In this document: piece by piece, positions 29,687 to 38,986 of the stretch
Numbering within the stretch: the stretch's first letter is position 1
Layout of the letters: the number at the start of each line of letters is the position of its first letter
DNA from: Halalkalibacter alkaliphilus
Lineage (GTDB): Bacteria; Bacillota; Bacilli; Bacillales; Bacillaceae_D
Direction of reading: 5' to 3'
Length of the DNA: 64,000 bases
NCBI RefSeq assembly: GCF_023555415.1
Contig: NZ_JAKRYL010000001.1
Span: 248,001-312,000, forward strand
Program-made: the position numbers and the translations under genes
Notes under the pieces: model-generated
What the model was told of the DNA's origin: nothing
Seen by the model: only the letters and a program-made list of their open reading frames with translations
Databases searched by the model: none

Positions 29687-31423
29687 CTATTTACTTGGAA
29701 AAAAGATTCGGACTTCTGTGCCTTTATCAATAATACTGTTTATTTCAAAATCAAAATCATCACCATAAAGCAGCTTTAATCGGTAGTAGACATTTTTTAC
29801 ACCAATGTTTTCTCCCATATCATCTTCGTTATGAGTTGATTGCACTAACTTATTTAGCTTCCTATCATTCATGCCAACTCCATCATCTGTAATGGTAAAC
29901 ATCACACCGTCTTCAACCTTCTTTAACTGGATATGGATAAACCCATTACCTCTTTTTGGTTCAATTCCATGAATACTTGCATTTTCTACAAAAGGAATAA
30001 GAGACATATATGGAATATCTAACTCTTTACAAGCTGGATCAACGTCTATCTCGTATTGCAACTTTTCACCAAACCGATATTGCTGAATCTCTAAGAAACT
30101 AGTAATAATTTTTAATTCTTCTTGAATCTTCACCCAATCTTTCCCACTCGATATAGAGTTTCGTAACAACTTAGCCATATTTTGAATAATCTTGGCTGTC
30201 TCAACTTCATTTTTCAGTAAGCTTCTCATACGAATGGTTTCTAATGAATTAAAAAGAAAATGCGGGTTAATTTGACTCTGCAGCGCATTAAGTTGAGCCT
30301 GTTTTCTCTTTAGCTCTAAGTCTTTCTTTTGTAGATTAGCTATATAAACGTCGTTGATTAAATCATTAATCTTTTTGGCCATCCGATTAAATTCACTTGT
30401 TAATTGCCCTATTTCATCTTTGTACTCTATACCATCTATCAATGCGAAATTTTGGTTTCTCATTCGTTTCATATGGCGTAGTATTCGTAATATCCGACTA
30501 TGAAGAGAAGACGAAATCCATATAATAACAAAAGATGGTATGAAGAAATTAAGAGCGGCTAAATACAAAATAAAGTTTCCAGAATTCTGCACTTCTTCTA
30601 ATATAGCATTCTCAGAAACAACTCCAACTAACTTCCAATTATTTAAGTAATTAAGTTCGAACTCCTTTTCAAAAGTAATGGACTCTTGAGGAATATCAGA
30701 CAGTTTCGAGAAATTTAATTGCTCATCATTTTTAACTGTACCCGTACTGTATTCAATCTGATCCTCTGCACCTACTAAATAAATATGACCTTGAAATGTT
30801 ACATTGTTAAAAGCTTGTTTAATCATATCTGTATTTAGGTCTATTTTTACGAACTTCTCTCTTGTATTATTTTGAAAATAGTCTAACTTTCGGATCACAC
30901 TAAATATATCGGTTGATTCATTTCTCCGTAAAACCGGATGCGATTGTTCTAATAACATAAATTCTTGATGTAGTGCATTCGTTTTTACGTCCTCCGTAAT
31001 TTTGTGAATCCCTCCTGCAAACAGCATCGATTGATTATCGGTATAAAACGTAATTTCTTTAATTGAAGAATAGACAGGGCTATATTTATTAAAGTTACGA
31101 AAAATAGATTCATAATCTGTTATATACTCAATAACAGATTCATACTCTTTTTCTAAAAAACCATGAATGATATTATCAGTATATATCGTTGTCGAAACCC
31201 CTATAGCCTCATCCACTGTATTAATAAATTCATTTTCTACTTGCTCAAAAGCAAGTGTTAAATCATGCATTTTTTGTTTTTTAACATTATTGATTGTTAC
31301 ATGATAAAAAATGATGTTTGTTAGGAGGATCGGAATAAAGACAGATAAGAAATAAGTAATTAATAATTTATTCTTAAGTTGAACGTTATTTAGGCTAAAC
31401 TTTTTCATACCTGTTTCATCCAT
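29687..31423 (-). CDS. Sensor histidine kinase, YesM family
   Basis: A 578-residue membrane sensor kinase: TM1 (about 18-40), ~250-residue extracytoplasmic Cache-like sensing region, TM2 (about 283-305), HAMP, coiled helix with the His_kinase dimerisation motif NPHFLFNSLE (phospho-His about residue 389), and an HATPase domain ending ITDDGVGM and EVRIFFP. YesM kinases sense sugars or solute-binding proteins and control nearby CUT1 transporters through YesN partners. The gene starts 8 bp inside the response-regulator gene, indicating translational coupling. Ligand presumably an aldouronate; that is inference. Confidence 0.9.
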   Translation of the reverse strand: MDETGMKKFSLNNVQLKNKLLITYFLSVFIPILLTNIIFYHVTINNVKKQKMHDLTLAFEQVENEFINTVDEAIGVSTTIYTDNIIHGFLEKEYESVIEYITDYESIFRNFNKYSPVYSSIKEITFYTDNQSMLFAGGIHKITEDVKTNALHQEFMLLEQSHPVLRRNESTDIFSVIRKLDYFQNNTREKFVKIDLNTDMIKQAFNNVTFQGHIYLVGAEDQIEYSTGTVKNDEQLNFSKLSDIPQESITFEKEFELNYLNNWKLVGVVSENAILEEVQNSGNFILYLAALNFFIPSFVIIWISSSLHSRILRILRHMKRMRNQNFALIDGIEYKDEIGQLTSEFNRMAKKINDLINDVYIANLQKKDLELKRKQAQLNALQSQINPHFLFNSLETIRMRSLLKNEVETAKIIQNMAKLLRNSISSGKDWVKIQEELKIITSFLEIQQYRFGEKLQYEIDVDPACKELDIPYMSLIPFVENASIHGIEPKRGNGFIHIQLKKVEDGVMFTITDDGVGMNDRKLNKLVQSTHNEDDMGENIGVKNVYYRLKLLYGDDFDFEINSIIDKGTEVRIFFPSK

Positions 31424-32987
31424 TTCTTTCGAGTGACTTACGATATTCAGTTGGAGTCATGCTTTCTTGTTTCTCAAATTGAGTAACAAAATAATCTGAA
31501 TTTCTAAATCCTACTTTCTCAGCAATTTCATAAACTCGTAATGTTGTTTGCCTAAGGAGCTTTTTTGATTCATCAATCCTTAATTGCAGAAGGAATTCTT
31601 TAAAATACACCCCATAAGTCTTTTTAAAAAGCTGTCCCATATAGACAGGATTCATATAAAAAGCACTCGCTATACTTTTCAAACTAATATTTTCATTAAA
31701 ATTACTTTCAATATACGCTTTTATCTTGTATATATCACCTTTTCCATTCTTCTTTCGCAAGCTGCAAATGTACTCACAAGCCTCAAGTACCAATTCCGAA
31801 AATAACTTTTTTAATTGAATGAATGTCACCGAGCTATCATGCAAATGTAACATAGGAGTAAGCGTAGTCAGTTGTTGTTCATTGCCTTCCATACTTCTAA
31901 TCGTTTTGATGATTTTATTTACACATCGAGTAATCGATGCTTTTATTGACCCTGGAGCAAAGAGCTGAACCTGAAACTCTGAAAAAATAAGATCGATTTT
32001 TTCTTGAATGTTCTTTTTATCCTTTTCTTCGATTGATTCCATAAGAGATGTATACAAATGGTCATCTATATCCATATGAGCGATGGACAAGTCTTTAACT
32101 TTATCAAACATAACTGGTTGATTACTAACATTCATATATTTATACTGCAAAGATTCAATTGCCGATTCAAAGGATACATTTAGTTGGTTGATCTTATTTA
32201 CCGTTTGACCAATATAAATCGTTAAACTTTTATCAAGTTCATGTTGTAAGTTATTTTGTAAGCTACTTACAAACACAAAAATATTATGATCAAAGCACGC
32301 CAAATGGTTGTCGGTAATTGTTACCCCAAATCGAAGTAACTCATGTTCTCTTACCGCCCATATTTCCTCTTTGGTTAGATCGCATATCGCATTACCGATC
32401 ACCGTTTTATATGATTCTATCCTAGTTCTATCTATAGGACTTGAAATGATTTCATTTATTTCAACAATTAAATAATTCATTTGATTAACTGAATCTAAGC
32501 GTAACATATCGGTTTGCTCTTCTTTGACATTCTCCATGTTCCCTGAAACTAATTCTTCAAACAAATTTGTTACTAATATGTTTTGCCTGTACTCTTTGAC
32601 CTTCCTTTCTTCATCAAGTGTTTTGGTCAATTGCTTTAATACGATTTCAATCTCGTCTTGATCAAGTGGTTTTAATATAAAATCGACAACTCCGTATCGA
32701 ACAGCTTTTTGAGCATACTTAAAGTCATTGTAGCCACTTAGGATAATAAACTTAGTTGGAAATTGTTTGTCTTCCACTAAATGCCGTATTAATTCTAAAC
32801 CATCTAGTACAGGCATACGTATGTCTGTAATAACTAAATCAGGCTTGGTTCGTTCAATGATTTCTAATGCATCTTCACCGTTAGATGCTTCTGCACAAAC
32901 TTCAAAACCACAATCTTGCCAATCTACAAGTGCTAATATCCCTTTTCTAACAAAGTGTTCGTCATCTACTAGTACTACCTTGTTCAT
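31416..32987 (-). CDS. Response regulator with AraC DNA-binding domain, YesN family
   Basis: A 523-residue regulator: receiver domain (1-120) with phospho-acceptor Asp55 in DLVITDIRMP and Lys near 105 (DFILKPLDQDE). A ~280-residue middle region follows, then a C-terminal AraC-type double helix-turn-helix (about 420-523, with VYEIAEKVGFRNSDYFVTQFEKQESMTPTEYR). Start: ATG 32987 gives the usual MNKVVLVDDE; an in-frame ATG at 33008 lacks a ribosome site, though the site before 32987 is also only moderate. Partner of the YesM-like kinase; probably activates transporter/GH67 transcription. Confidence 0.88.
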   Translation of the reverse strand: MNKVVLVDDEHFVRKGILALVDWQDCGFEVCAEASNGEDALEIIERTKPDLVITDIRMPVLDGLELIRHLVEDKQFPTKFIILSGYNDFKYAQKAVRYGVVDFILKPLDQDEIEIVLKQLTKTLDEERKVKEYRQNILVTNLFEELVSGNMENVKEEQTDMLRLDSVNQMNYLIVEINEIISSPIDRTRIESYKTVIGNAICDLTKEEIWAVREHELLRFGVTITDNHLACFDHNIFVFVSSLQNNLQHELDKSLTIYIGQTVNKINQLNVSFESAIESLQYKYMNVSNQPVMFDKVKDLSIAHMDIDDHLYTSLMESIEEKDKKNIQEKIDLIFSEFQVQLFAPGSIKASITRCVNKIIKTIRSMEGNEQQLTTLTPMLHLHDSSVTFIQLKKLFSELVLEACEYICSLRKKNGKGDIYKIKAYIESNFNENISLKSIASAFYMNPVYMGQLFKKTYGVYFKEFLLQLRIDESKKLLRQTTLRVYEIAEKVGFRNSDYFVTQFEKQESMTPTEYRKSLERNG

Positions 32988-33104
32988 CCTATTTCTAACC
33001 CCTTTCATACAAGATTCAGTCTATATGCTGTTCCCATTCACACTTTGTACAAAAAGTGGGAGAAACTAAATAACATGTAAGTAAAGAATCATAAAAAAGT
33101 GATA

Positions 33105-33147
33105 GAGGTGCCATTAAAAGGGACAACATCACCTTATTTGACACCTC
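33105..33147 (-). terminator. Possible terminator between eda and yesN-like gene
   Basis: On the minus strand GAGGTGTCA pairs with TGGCACCTC (9 bp with one G-U), followed seven nt later by TTTTTTA. It would separate the kdgK-eda transcript from the two-component genes. Confidence 0.5.
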
Positions 33148-33173
33148 CGAAGCTGTTTCTAATTTTTATAGAC

Positions 33174-33809
33174 TCAACGCCTTGCTTTTTGCACCTCATT
33201 AACAAACTCTTTAGATTTAGCCGTTAGATCTGCTAACGTTTTCTCATTCATTTCTAGCTTTGTATTTACTAAAGAACTACCAAGTCCTACAGCAACCCCA
33301 CCGGCTTTTATGTAATCAGCCGTATTGGATAAGTTAATTCCTCCTGTTGGCATAAGAGGAATATGCGGAAGGGGTCCATGCACATCTTTCAAATAAGTTG
33401 GTCCAAATACATTGGCCGGAAATACTTTAATAACATCAGATCCATGTTCATAAGCTGTTAAAATTTCTGTAGGAGTTAAAGCTCCTGATATGCTAATCAC
33501 ACCATAGCGTTTCGTCATTCGAATGGTTTCTGTATTCACAGTTGGTGAGAAAACAAACTTAGCTCCTGACAAAATAGCTGCTCGTGCTGTTTCAGGATCA
33601 AGTACAGTACCTGCCCCCACGATCACACCATCTAATTCTGTTGAAGCTTTTTCTATAATAGATAATACATTTGGTGTTTCTACAGTGATCTCAAGTGTCT
33701 TCACTCCACCTTCACGTAATGCTTTTGAAATTGGAATAATATTATCAATCGTGGCCCCTCTAATAATTGCGACAACTCCACTACCCTTAATTTCTTGTAA
33801 TAAACTCAT
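33174..33809 (-). CDS. eda: KDPG/KHG aldolase
   Basis: A 211-residue class I aldolase that splits 2-keto-3-deoxy-6-phosphogluconate into pyruvate and glyceraldehyde-3-phosphate. The Schiff-base lysine is Lys128 in GSDVIKVFPANVFGP and the catalytic Glu is in LEITVETPN (about residue 44); phosphate-binding loops MPTGGIN and AVGLGSSLV are present. Length and motifs are standard. A GGAGGAGAA site precedes the ATG. It follows kdgK by 36 bp and completes the uronate pathway. Confidence 0.93.
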   Translation of the reverse strand: MSLLQEIKGSGVVAIIRGATIDNIIPISKALREGGVKTLEITVETPNVLSIIEKASTELDGVIVGAGTVLDPETARAAILSGAKFVFSPTVNTETIRMTKRYGVISISGALTPTEILTAYEHGSDVIKVFPANVFGPTYLKDVHGPLPHIPLMPTGGINLSNTADYIKAGGVAVGLGSSLVNTKLEMNEKTLADLTAKSKEFVNEVQKARR

Positions 33810-33845
33810 GCTTCTCCTCCATTCTTTTCTGCTTTCTATGTATTA

Positions 33846-34799
33846 TTATCGCTCAATAAACTCTTTTTCACCTAGTTGCACTAATACATCATCTAAATAA
33901 GGCAGACCTTCATTATCACCAGTTACACTGACAACCATGGAACCAATTGTATTAGCAAAATGCAGCGTTTTTTCTAACGGCCATTGATTCAACACTCCAT
34001 AGATAAAACCCGCATCAAACCCATCACCTGCACCAACTGTATCCACTACTTTTTTTGGTGCAACTGGTGGACTCTCCAAATATTCGTTCCCGTAAAACCC
34101 AATTGCCCCTTTATCTCCTAGCTTAATCGCAACATAGGAGATTCCAAATTGCTTGCATTCTGCAATAATCGTTTTGGGGTCGTTTGTACCAAATAACATC
34201 TCTGCTTCATCTAAACCAGTTAACAAAATATCGACATATGGGAGAAATTCAGTTAATGCCGCTTTCGCATCTTCCTTAGACCATAATTTCAAACGTATGT
34301 TAGGGTCAAAAGAAATAAGCATTTTCTGTTCTTTTGCTAAAATGATGGCCTTTTTAATAACATTAATATTCTTTTTAGAATCAATAGCTGGAAAAACACC
34401 GGTTATATGCAGTAGTTTTGTACCTACAAACTGCGATTCGTCTAATTCTTCCTCTGTTAATGTTGATGTTGGAGAGTTCGAGCGATAATAAAATGTACTT
34501 CCACTTCCATCCTCCATGATCTCTTTAAAATAGACAGAGGTAGGATATCCCTCAACAAGCTTGACATGAGACACATCAATACCTTCACCTCGAACAAAGT
34601 TAAGAATATATCTGCCAAATTCGTCTTGTCCAAGCCGACTAAACCATTTTGTATGTAATCCTAATCTGGAACAACCTATTGCCACATTTAACTCGGCTCC
34701 ACCTACTTTGCGTTCAAAAGTTGATACGAACCTCAAAGGTCCCTTTGCCTGAGGATTCAATGAAACCATAGCATCTCCTATTGTCAATACATCTACCAT
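33846..34799 (-). CDS. kdgK: 2-keto-3-deoxygluconate kinase
   Basis: A 317-residue PfkB/ribokinase-family kinase phosphorylating KDG with ATP. Signature 1 is GGAELNVAIGCSRLG (about 34-48), and signature 2 DTVGAGDGFDAGFIYG contains the catalytic Asp (about residue 254). Genomic pairing with eda and with the uxa/uxu genes supports KDG rather than another ketose as substrate. It is the first gene of the minus-strand locus. A CRE (34867-34880) and an inverted repeat (34906-34932) lie in its promoter region. Confidence 0.9.
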   Translation of the reverse strand: MVDVLTIGDAMVSLNPQAKGPLRFVSTFERKVGGAELNVAIGCSRLGLHTKWFSRLGQDEFGRYILNFVRGEGIDVSHVKLVEGYPTSVYFKEIMEDGSGSTFYYRSNSPTSTLTEEELDESQFVGTKLLHITGVFPAIDSKKNINVIKKAIILAKEQKMLISFDPNIRLKLWSKEDAKAALTEFLPYVDILLTGLDEAEMLFGTNDPKTIIAECKQFGISYVAIKLGDKGAIGFYGNEYLESPPVAPKKVVDTVGAGDGFDAGFIYGVLNQWPLEKTLHFANTIGSMVVSVTGDNEGLPYLDDVLVQLGEKEFIER

Positions 34800-34866
34800 A
34801 AGAATTTTCTCCCTCCCTTAAAAAGTTAGGTCCATCTTAAAACAATGGCCTTATTCCAAAAATATT

Positions 34867-34880
34867 TGTTACCGCTTTCA
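34867..34880. promoter_or_regulatory. Catabolite-response element upstream of kdgK
   Basis: TGTTACCGCTTTCA fits all 14 positions of TGWNANCGNTNWCA. It lies 68-81 bp before the kdgK start codon, a position where CcpA would repress. Confidence 0.6.
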
Positions 34881-34905
34881 CTTTTTATGATTATATCATC
34901 ACATT

Positions 34906-34932
34906 CTTAGTTTGTGTATCGTTCAAACTAAG
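34906..34932. promoter_or_regulatory. Inverted repeat, candidate operator upstream of kdgK
   Basis: CTTAGTTTG - 9 nt - CAAACTAAG is a perfect 9-bp inverted repeat about 107-133 bp upstream of kdgK. It has no T tract. The motif differs from the TACCATAC operators, so a different regulator of KDG metabolism may act here. Confidence 0.45.
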
Positions 34933-35151
34933 TTTTCGTAATAATTCAGATGTTATAAATAGTTTGACAAACAATTAGATTGGTTAATATTTTTCTTATT
35001 TTTCTTTATACTCTTTAAAATTATCCGTTGCATTTATAGTAATATATATTACTATTAGGGCATGAATCCATAAACAAATGAATAGATTAAGTTTGTTATT
35101 GAAAGCGTTTTACAGATGATTTTGAACAAATTTTTAGAATAGGAGACTTTA

Positions 35152-36522
35152 ATGGCTACAAGTGAAGTAAAAAAACTCTCTCTTTTTGCAATAACCTGGC
35201 CTATTTTTATCGAAACATTCTTGCACATGTCCCTTCGAACAGCTGATACCTTTATGTTAAGTTTCATATCAGACGAAGCTGTAGCAGCCGTCGGTGTTTC
35301 TAACCAAATAGTTATGTTTATGTTTTTTCTTTTTCAATTTGGTGCTACTGGAGCAGGAGTAGTTATCGCTCAATATCTTGGTGCAAACAAATACAATGAT
35401 GTTCGAAAATTTGCATGGAATGCGATTACCTTTAATTTCTTGTTTGGTTTAATCATTAGCATCATTATGATTCTATTTAGCAAAACGTTTTTAGGATTCT
35501 TCAACTTAGAACCAGCATTATTTCAACAAGCAAGAAGCTTTTTATTGATAGTAGGGGGAGCTTTGTTCCTGCAAGCGATGATGCTCACTATTTCGGCAAT
35601 TATTCAAGCCCATGGCTTTACAAGGGATACAATGTTTGTAACAGTAGGAATGAACATTATAAACATTATAGGAAATTATTTATTAATTTTTGGAGCTTTC
35701 GGCTTTCCCCAATTAGGTGTAGTTGGAGTTGCTGTTGCCACAGTTGCAAGTCAATTTTTAGGACTTATCGTTAACTTTATGATTTTATTTAAGAGAGTTG
35801 ACGTTCGACTACATATAAAAGATATGATCGATTGGAATAAGGAACGGCTCTACCAAATCTTAAGTATTGGCGTTCCAAGTGCAATTGGTAACCTTTCTTA
35901 TTCATTAAGTCAAATTGTTACTACAGGTTTTATTGTTTCACTTGGACAGGAGATGTTAACGACTAGAATTTACACTTTAAATATTTTATTCTTTGCGATT
36001 GTCATTTCCATTTCTTTAGGAAGAGGAACTCAAATTATAATAGGGCACTTGGTTGGTGCCGGAGAATTTGAACAAGCGTACAAAACGGCTCTAAAAAATC
36101 TGCGGATGAGTATGTTACTTTGTCTAGGTGTTGCTATCATTCTTATTTTAGCTAGAGAACCATTGTTTAGTCTTTTTACTGATAACCCATTAATTATTTC
36201 TACAGGTGGTATGTTGATTCTAATGGGGATTTTTCTAGAACCTGGTCGCTGCTTTAACATTGTCCTCGGTCAAGCAATTCAGGCTGCTGGCGATGCACGC
36301 TACTTAATGATGGTGACCATTATCATCATCTGGTGCTTTAGTGTCCCATTATATTATTTACTAGGTATTCAACTTGGCTACGGATTGATTGGGATTTGGT
36401 TGGCTTTTGTTGTTGATGAATGGCTGCGAGGGTTAGTTTTATTTGGACGTTGGAAGAGCAGAGTCTGGGAAAAGAAAGTATTAGTAAAAAAAGAAAAACA
36501 GAAAAATAAAGCGCTTGGGTAA
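35152..36522 (+). CDS. MATE-family efflux transporter
   Basis: A 456-residue multidrug and toxic compound extrusion protein with about twelve membrane helices in two repeats; each repeat begins with the family pattern (FAITWPIFIETFLHMSLRTADTFMLS at 10-35 and IGVPSAIGNLSYSLSQIVTTGFI about 238-260). It would export cations or drugs with Na+ or H+. The lysine-rich tail (EKKVLVKKEKQKNK) is cytoplasmic. TAGGAGA site before the ATG. It is divergent from kdgK and may not belong functionally to the xylan locus. Confidence 0.88.
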   Translation: MATSEVKKLSLFAITWPIFIETFLHMSLRTADTFMLSFISDEAVAAVGVSNQIVMFMFFLFQFGATGAGVVIAQYLGANKYNDVRKFAWNAITFNFLFGLIISIIMILFSKTFLGFFNLEPALFQQARSFLLIVGGALFLQAMMLTISAIIQAHGFTRDTMFVTVGMNIINIIGNYLLIFGAFGFPQLGVVGVAVATVASQFLGLIVNFMILFKRVDVRLHIKDMIDWNKERLYQILSIGVPSAIGNLSYSLSQIVTTGFIVSLGQEMLTTRIYTLNILFFAIVISISLGRGTQIIIGHLVGAGEFEQAYKTALKNLRMSMLLCLGVAIILILAREPLFSLFTDNPLIISTGGMLILMGIFLEPGRCFNIVLGQAIQAAGDARYLMMVTIIIIWCFSVPLYYLLGIQLGYGLIGIWLAFVVDEWLRGLVLFGRWKSRVWEKKVLVKKEKQKNKALG

Positions 36523-36556
36523 AAGAAGTCTGTCAAACACAATGAGTAGAGGACAC

Positions 36557-36585
36557 TGAAAAAGGTAAATTTTTCACCTTTTTCA
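36557..36585. terminator. Bidirectional terminator
   Basis: TGAAAAAGGT / ACCTTTTTCA, a 10-bp stem with A and T runs on both arms, lies between the convergent MATE and esterase genes. Confidence 0.75.
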
Positions 36586-36605
36586 ATGCCCTACTAAGAA
36601 ACTAC

Positions 36606-37232
36606 TTAATATACAAGTTGATCTTCAATAGCTTTAAGCCAGGTCGTAGCCATTAGCATGTTTCCTTTTGTATTCATATGTACACTATCTGTCGTCAGCT
36701 TATGATTAGGATTGGATTGCAAAAAGTTGATAAACGCTTTATTTGTTGGTATAACTGTTCCATTAAACTGTTTCGCTACTGTATTTACGATCTCTACATA
36801 ATCTACTAGCATTTCATTTCCAATTGAGTTAGGGTCCTCCCCAATGATCGTTGGTTCCATTAATAAGATTTTAGCATTGGTTTTGTCTCTAACTTCTTTT
36901 AATAACTCAATGTAAATTCGATTATAGTCTTCTGGTGTTACTTGTTCCATTTCTGGACGGTCTAGTTGTCTCCATACATCATTTATTCCAATTGATATAG
37001 AAACAAAGTCTGGCTGATGGTCTATTACATCTTTTTGCCACCTTGAAAACAAATCAACAATTCGATTTCCATTTATCCCTACATTCACAAATTGAAAAGT
37101 CATAGATGGATAAGTTGTCACCAAATAATCATGCAATAGTCTTACATAGCCATATCCCAAACCATCGTGATCTTCTAATCTTCCACAATCAGTTATACTA
37201 TCTCCAATAAATAAGATTTTTGTCGCCTTCAT
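36606..37232 (-). CDS. SGNH-type acetylxylan esterase, Axe2-like
   Basis: A 208-residue SGNH hydrolase with nucleophile Ser12 (FIGDSITDCGR), Gly53 (NVGINGN), Asn84 (GINDVWRQ) and the Asp182-x-x-His185 pair (TTDSVHM). The stretches LFIGDSITDCGR and SIGINDVWRQ are shared with the Geobacillus intracellular acetylxylan esterase Axe2 as I remember it. That enzyme removes acetyl groups from imported xylooligosaccharides. No signal peptide, so cytoplasmic action on imported oligomers fits. It stands next to the glucuronoxylan locus, separated by the MATE gene. Confidence 0.8.
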   Translation of the reverse strand: MKATKILFIGDSITDCGRLEDHDGLGYGYVRLLHDYLVTTYPSMTFQFVNVGINGNRIVDLFSRWQKDVIDHQPDFVSISIGINDVWRQLDRPEMEQVTPEDYNRIYIELLKEVRDKTNAKILLMEPTIIGEDPNSIGNEMLVDYVEIVNTVAKQFNGTVIPTNKAFINFLQSNPNHKLTTDSVHMNTKGNMLMATTWLKAIEDQLVY

Positions 37233-37401
37233 TCTATAAGCTCCCCTATTAATATGACATATGTATATATTGGTAATTAGTAGGTTTATTATATTTCAGA
37301 TCATTTCTATTTCCAAGGGTAAAAAGTATATAAAATCATTTAAAAACTTAATGAAGTAGTTGAAGTCAATGTTCTTGGACTATACTTCTCTCTTTCTAAC
37401 A

Positions 37402-37440
37402 AAAAGCTATCTAACACCCATTGGCCGTTAGATAGCTTTT
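37402..37440. terminator. Rho-independent terminator of brnQ
   Basis: AAAAGCTATCTAAC / GTTAGATAGCTTTT, a perfect 14-bp stem with an 11-nt loop, ends 13 bp from the brnQ stop codon. Confidence 0.85.
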
Positions 37441-37453
37441 AAGTTATGTTTTT

Positions 37454-38800
37454 CTATTTCTCTTCAACCAAAGTATGGTTCACTGTCTCTTTGCCAACTG
37501 AACTGACCAAAAAGCCAATGACTCCACCTACTATAGCCGGAACAACCCAACCTAATCCAACAGTATATAAAGGAAGAACCGCAGTAAATAGATTATGGAC
37601 AGTCTCAATTTGAAAGCCGGCTGCATTTAACCCTTCAAAAAAACTAACAATAAAGGCACACAAAATACTAATCTGATAAACTTTCTGTTTTCCTTTAAAG
37701 ATCGGATGTAAAAATGTAAGAACCATTAAACACATTGCTAATGGATAAAGCATGTATAATACCGGAACCGAAATGTTGATTAAAGTAGATAAACCAAAAT
37801 TCGAAATGACTGCACTAAAAATCGTAAAACTTATTGTCCATTTTTTATAAGAAATAGAAGGTACAATCTTATTAAAATATGATGCACAGGCTGTGATTAA
37901 TCCGATACTCGTTGTTAAACATGCAGCAATCACGATAAAGCCTAATACTACTTTACCAAAAGATCCAAAATAGTAATTTGATACACTCGCTAAAATGGCC
38001 CCTCCATTATCTAAATGGCCTAGCTCAATAACACTCTTTGCCCCCATGTACGTAAGGGAAGAATAAATGATTGCGAGTAGCCCGCCAGCAATTAATGCTA
38101 CTTTTAGAGTAGAGATCATGATTTCCCTTTTCGTCGTAATTCCTCTGTCCTTCATGATGTTAATAATCACAATACCAAAGACAAAAGCAGCAAGAACATC
38201 CATCGTTAAATAGCCCTCTTGGAATCCTTTGAAAAAGCTATTATCTATAAAGGATTCTACTGGTGCTTGAACTTGTCCAATCGGCTTAACGAATGAAACG
38301 GCAATAAGAACTCCGATAAAAATTAATAATAATGGAGTTAAAATTTTCCCAATAATATCAACTAGTTTGCTAGATTGTAATGAGAAAAAGAGTGCAATTC
38401 CAAAAAATACGATTGAAAAAAGAAACAATGGTAAAAAGCTATCATGGTTACTTAAAAATGGCCTAATTCCCATTTCAAAAGAAACCGTGTTTGTTCTCGG
38501 TATAGCAAAAAGTGGCCCGATAGCTAAATAAAGAGCAACAGTAAAAATTATTCCGTAAAACGGATGTACTCGACTTGCTAGTGATTGTAAATCACCTTTA
38601 CCCGAAAAGGCCAAAGCTAATATCGCTAGAATTGGTAATCCGACACCCGTCACGATAAAACCAGCATTCGCAGATAGTATATTCTCTCCAGCCATTTGAC
38701 CAAGCATCGCAGGGAAAATTAAATTCCCAGCTCCAAAAAATAAAGCAAACAACATAAACCCTACTGCAATAACATTTGTGAATGAAGCTCTTGATGACAT
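37454..38800 (-). CDS. brnQ: Branched-chain amino acid:cation symporter
   Basis: A 448-residue LIVCS-family transporter importing leucine, isoleucine and valine with Na+ or H+. About twelve membrane helices; N-terminal family signature GFMLFALFFGAGNLIFPAMLGQMAG (about 14-38) and AFVFGIVIINIMKDRGI (about 205-221). Length is normal. A strong AGGAGG site precedes the ATG. No T-box leader is visible upstream. Monocistronic, with its own terminator; no link with the neighbouring aldolase is evident. Confidence 0.92.
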   Translation of the reverse strand: MSSRASFTNVIAVGFMLFALFFGAGNLIFPAMLGQMAGENILSANAGFIVTGVGLPILAILALAFSGKGDLQSLASRVHPFYGIIFTVALYLAIGPLFAIPRTNTVSFEMGIRPFLSNHDSFLPLFLFSIVFFGIALFFSLQSSKLVDIIGKILTPLLLIFIGVLIAVSFVKPIGQVQAPVESFIDNSFFKGFQEGYLTMDVLAAFVFGIVIINIMKDRGITTKREIMISTLKVALIAGGLLAIIYSSLTYMGAKSVIELGHLDNGGAILASVSNYYFGSFGKVVLGFIVIAACLTTSIGLITACASYFNKIVPSISYKKWTISFTIFSAVISNFGLSTLINISVPVLYMLYPLAMCLMVLTFLHPIFKGKQKVYQISILCAFIVSFFEGLNAAGFQIETVHNLFTAVLPLYTVGLGWVVPAIVGGVIGFLVSSVGKETVNHTLVEEK

Positions 38801-38938
38801 ATATAATATCCTCCTACATTTTCCCAGAACAAAAACTATATTACGAAATTTTGTCTTTTATCAAAAAATTTAAATTACAATAATTTTAAAGCCAACGGAT
38901 GATAATATATCATACTAAAATAGTAAAAGCAATGTTTA

Positions 38939-38964
38939 TTCCGAAAATACGACATTTTTCGGAA
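38939..38964. other. Inverted repeat upstream of brnQ
   Basis: TTCCGAAAA / TTTTCGGAA, a 9-bp stem with an 8-nt loop, lies about 140 bp before brnQ and just beside the repeat element at 38987. It could be an operator or the remnant of a terminator. Confidence 0.35.
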
Positions 38965-38986
38965 GGGTAGAAATTGAATCAAAAAT

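Larger units (their letters stand above)
34800..35151. other. Divergent regulatory region kdgK / MATE
   Basis: A 352-bp AT-rich gap without a gene. From left to right it holds the kdgK ribosome site, a perfect CRE (34867-34880), a 9-bp inverted repeat (34906-34932) and, near the MATE gene, a second CRE-like box TTGAAAGCGTTTTACA (35099-35114, about 12 of 14 positions). Confidence 0.5.

Noticed and set aside
38801-38986. T-box or CodY-type leader of brnQ
   Set aside because: No T-box consensus or specifier-loop structure seen, and the AT-rich words match the CodY box only poorly.
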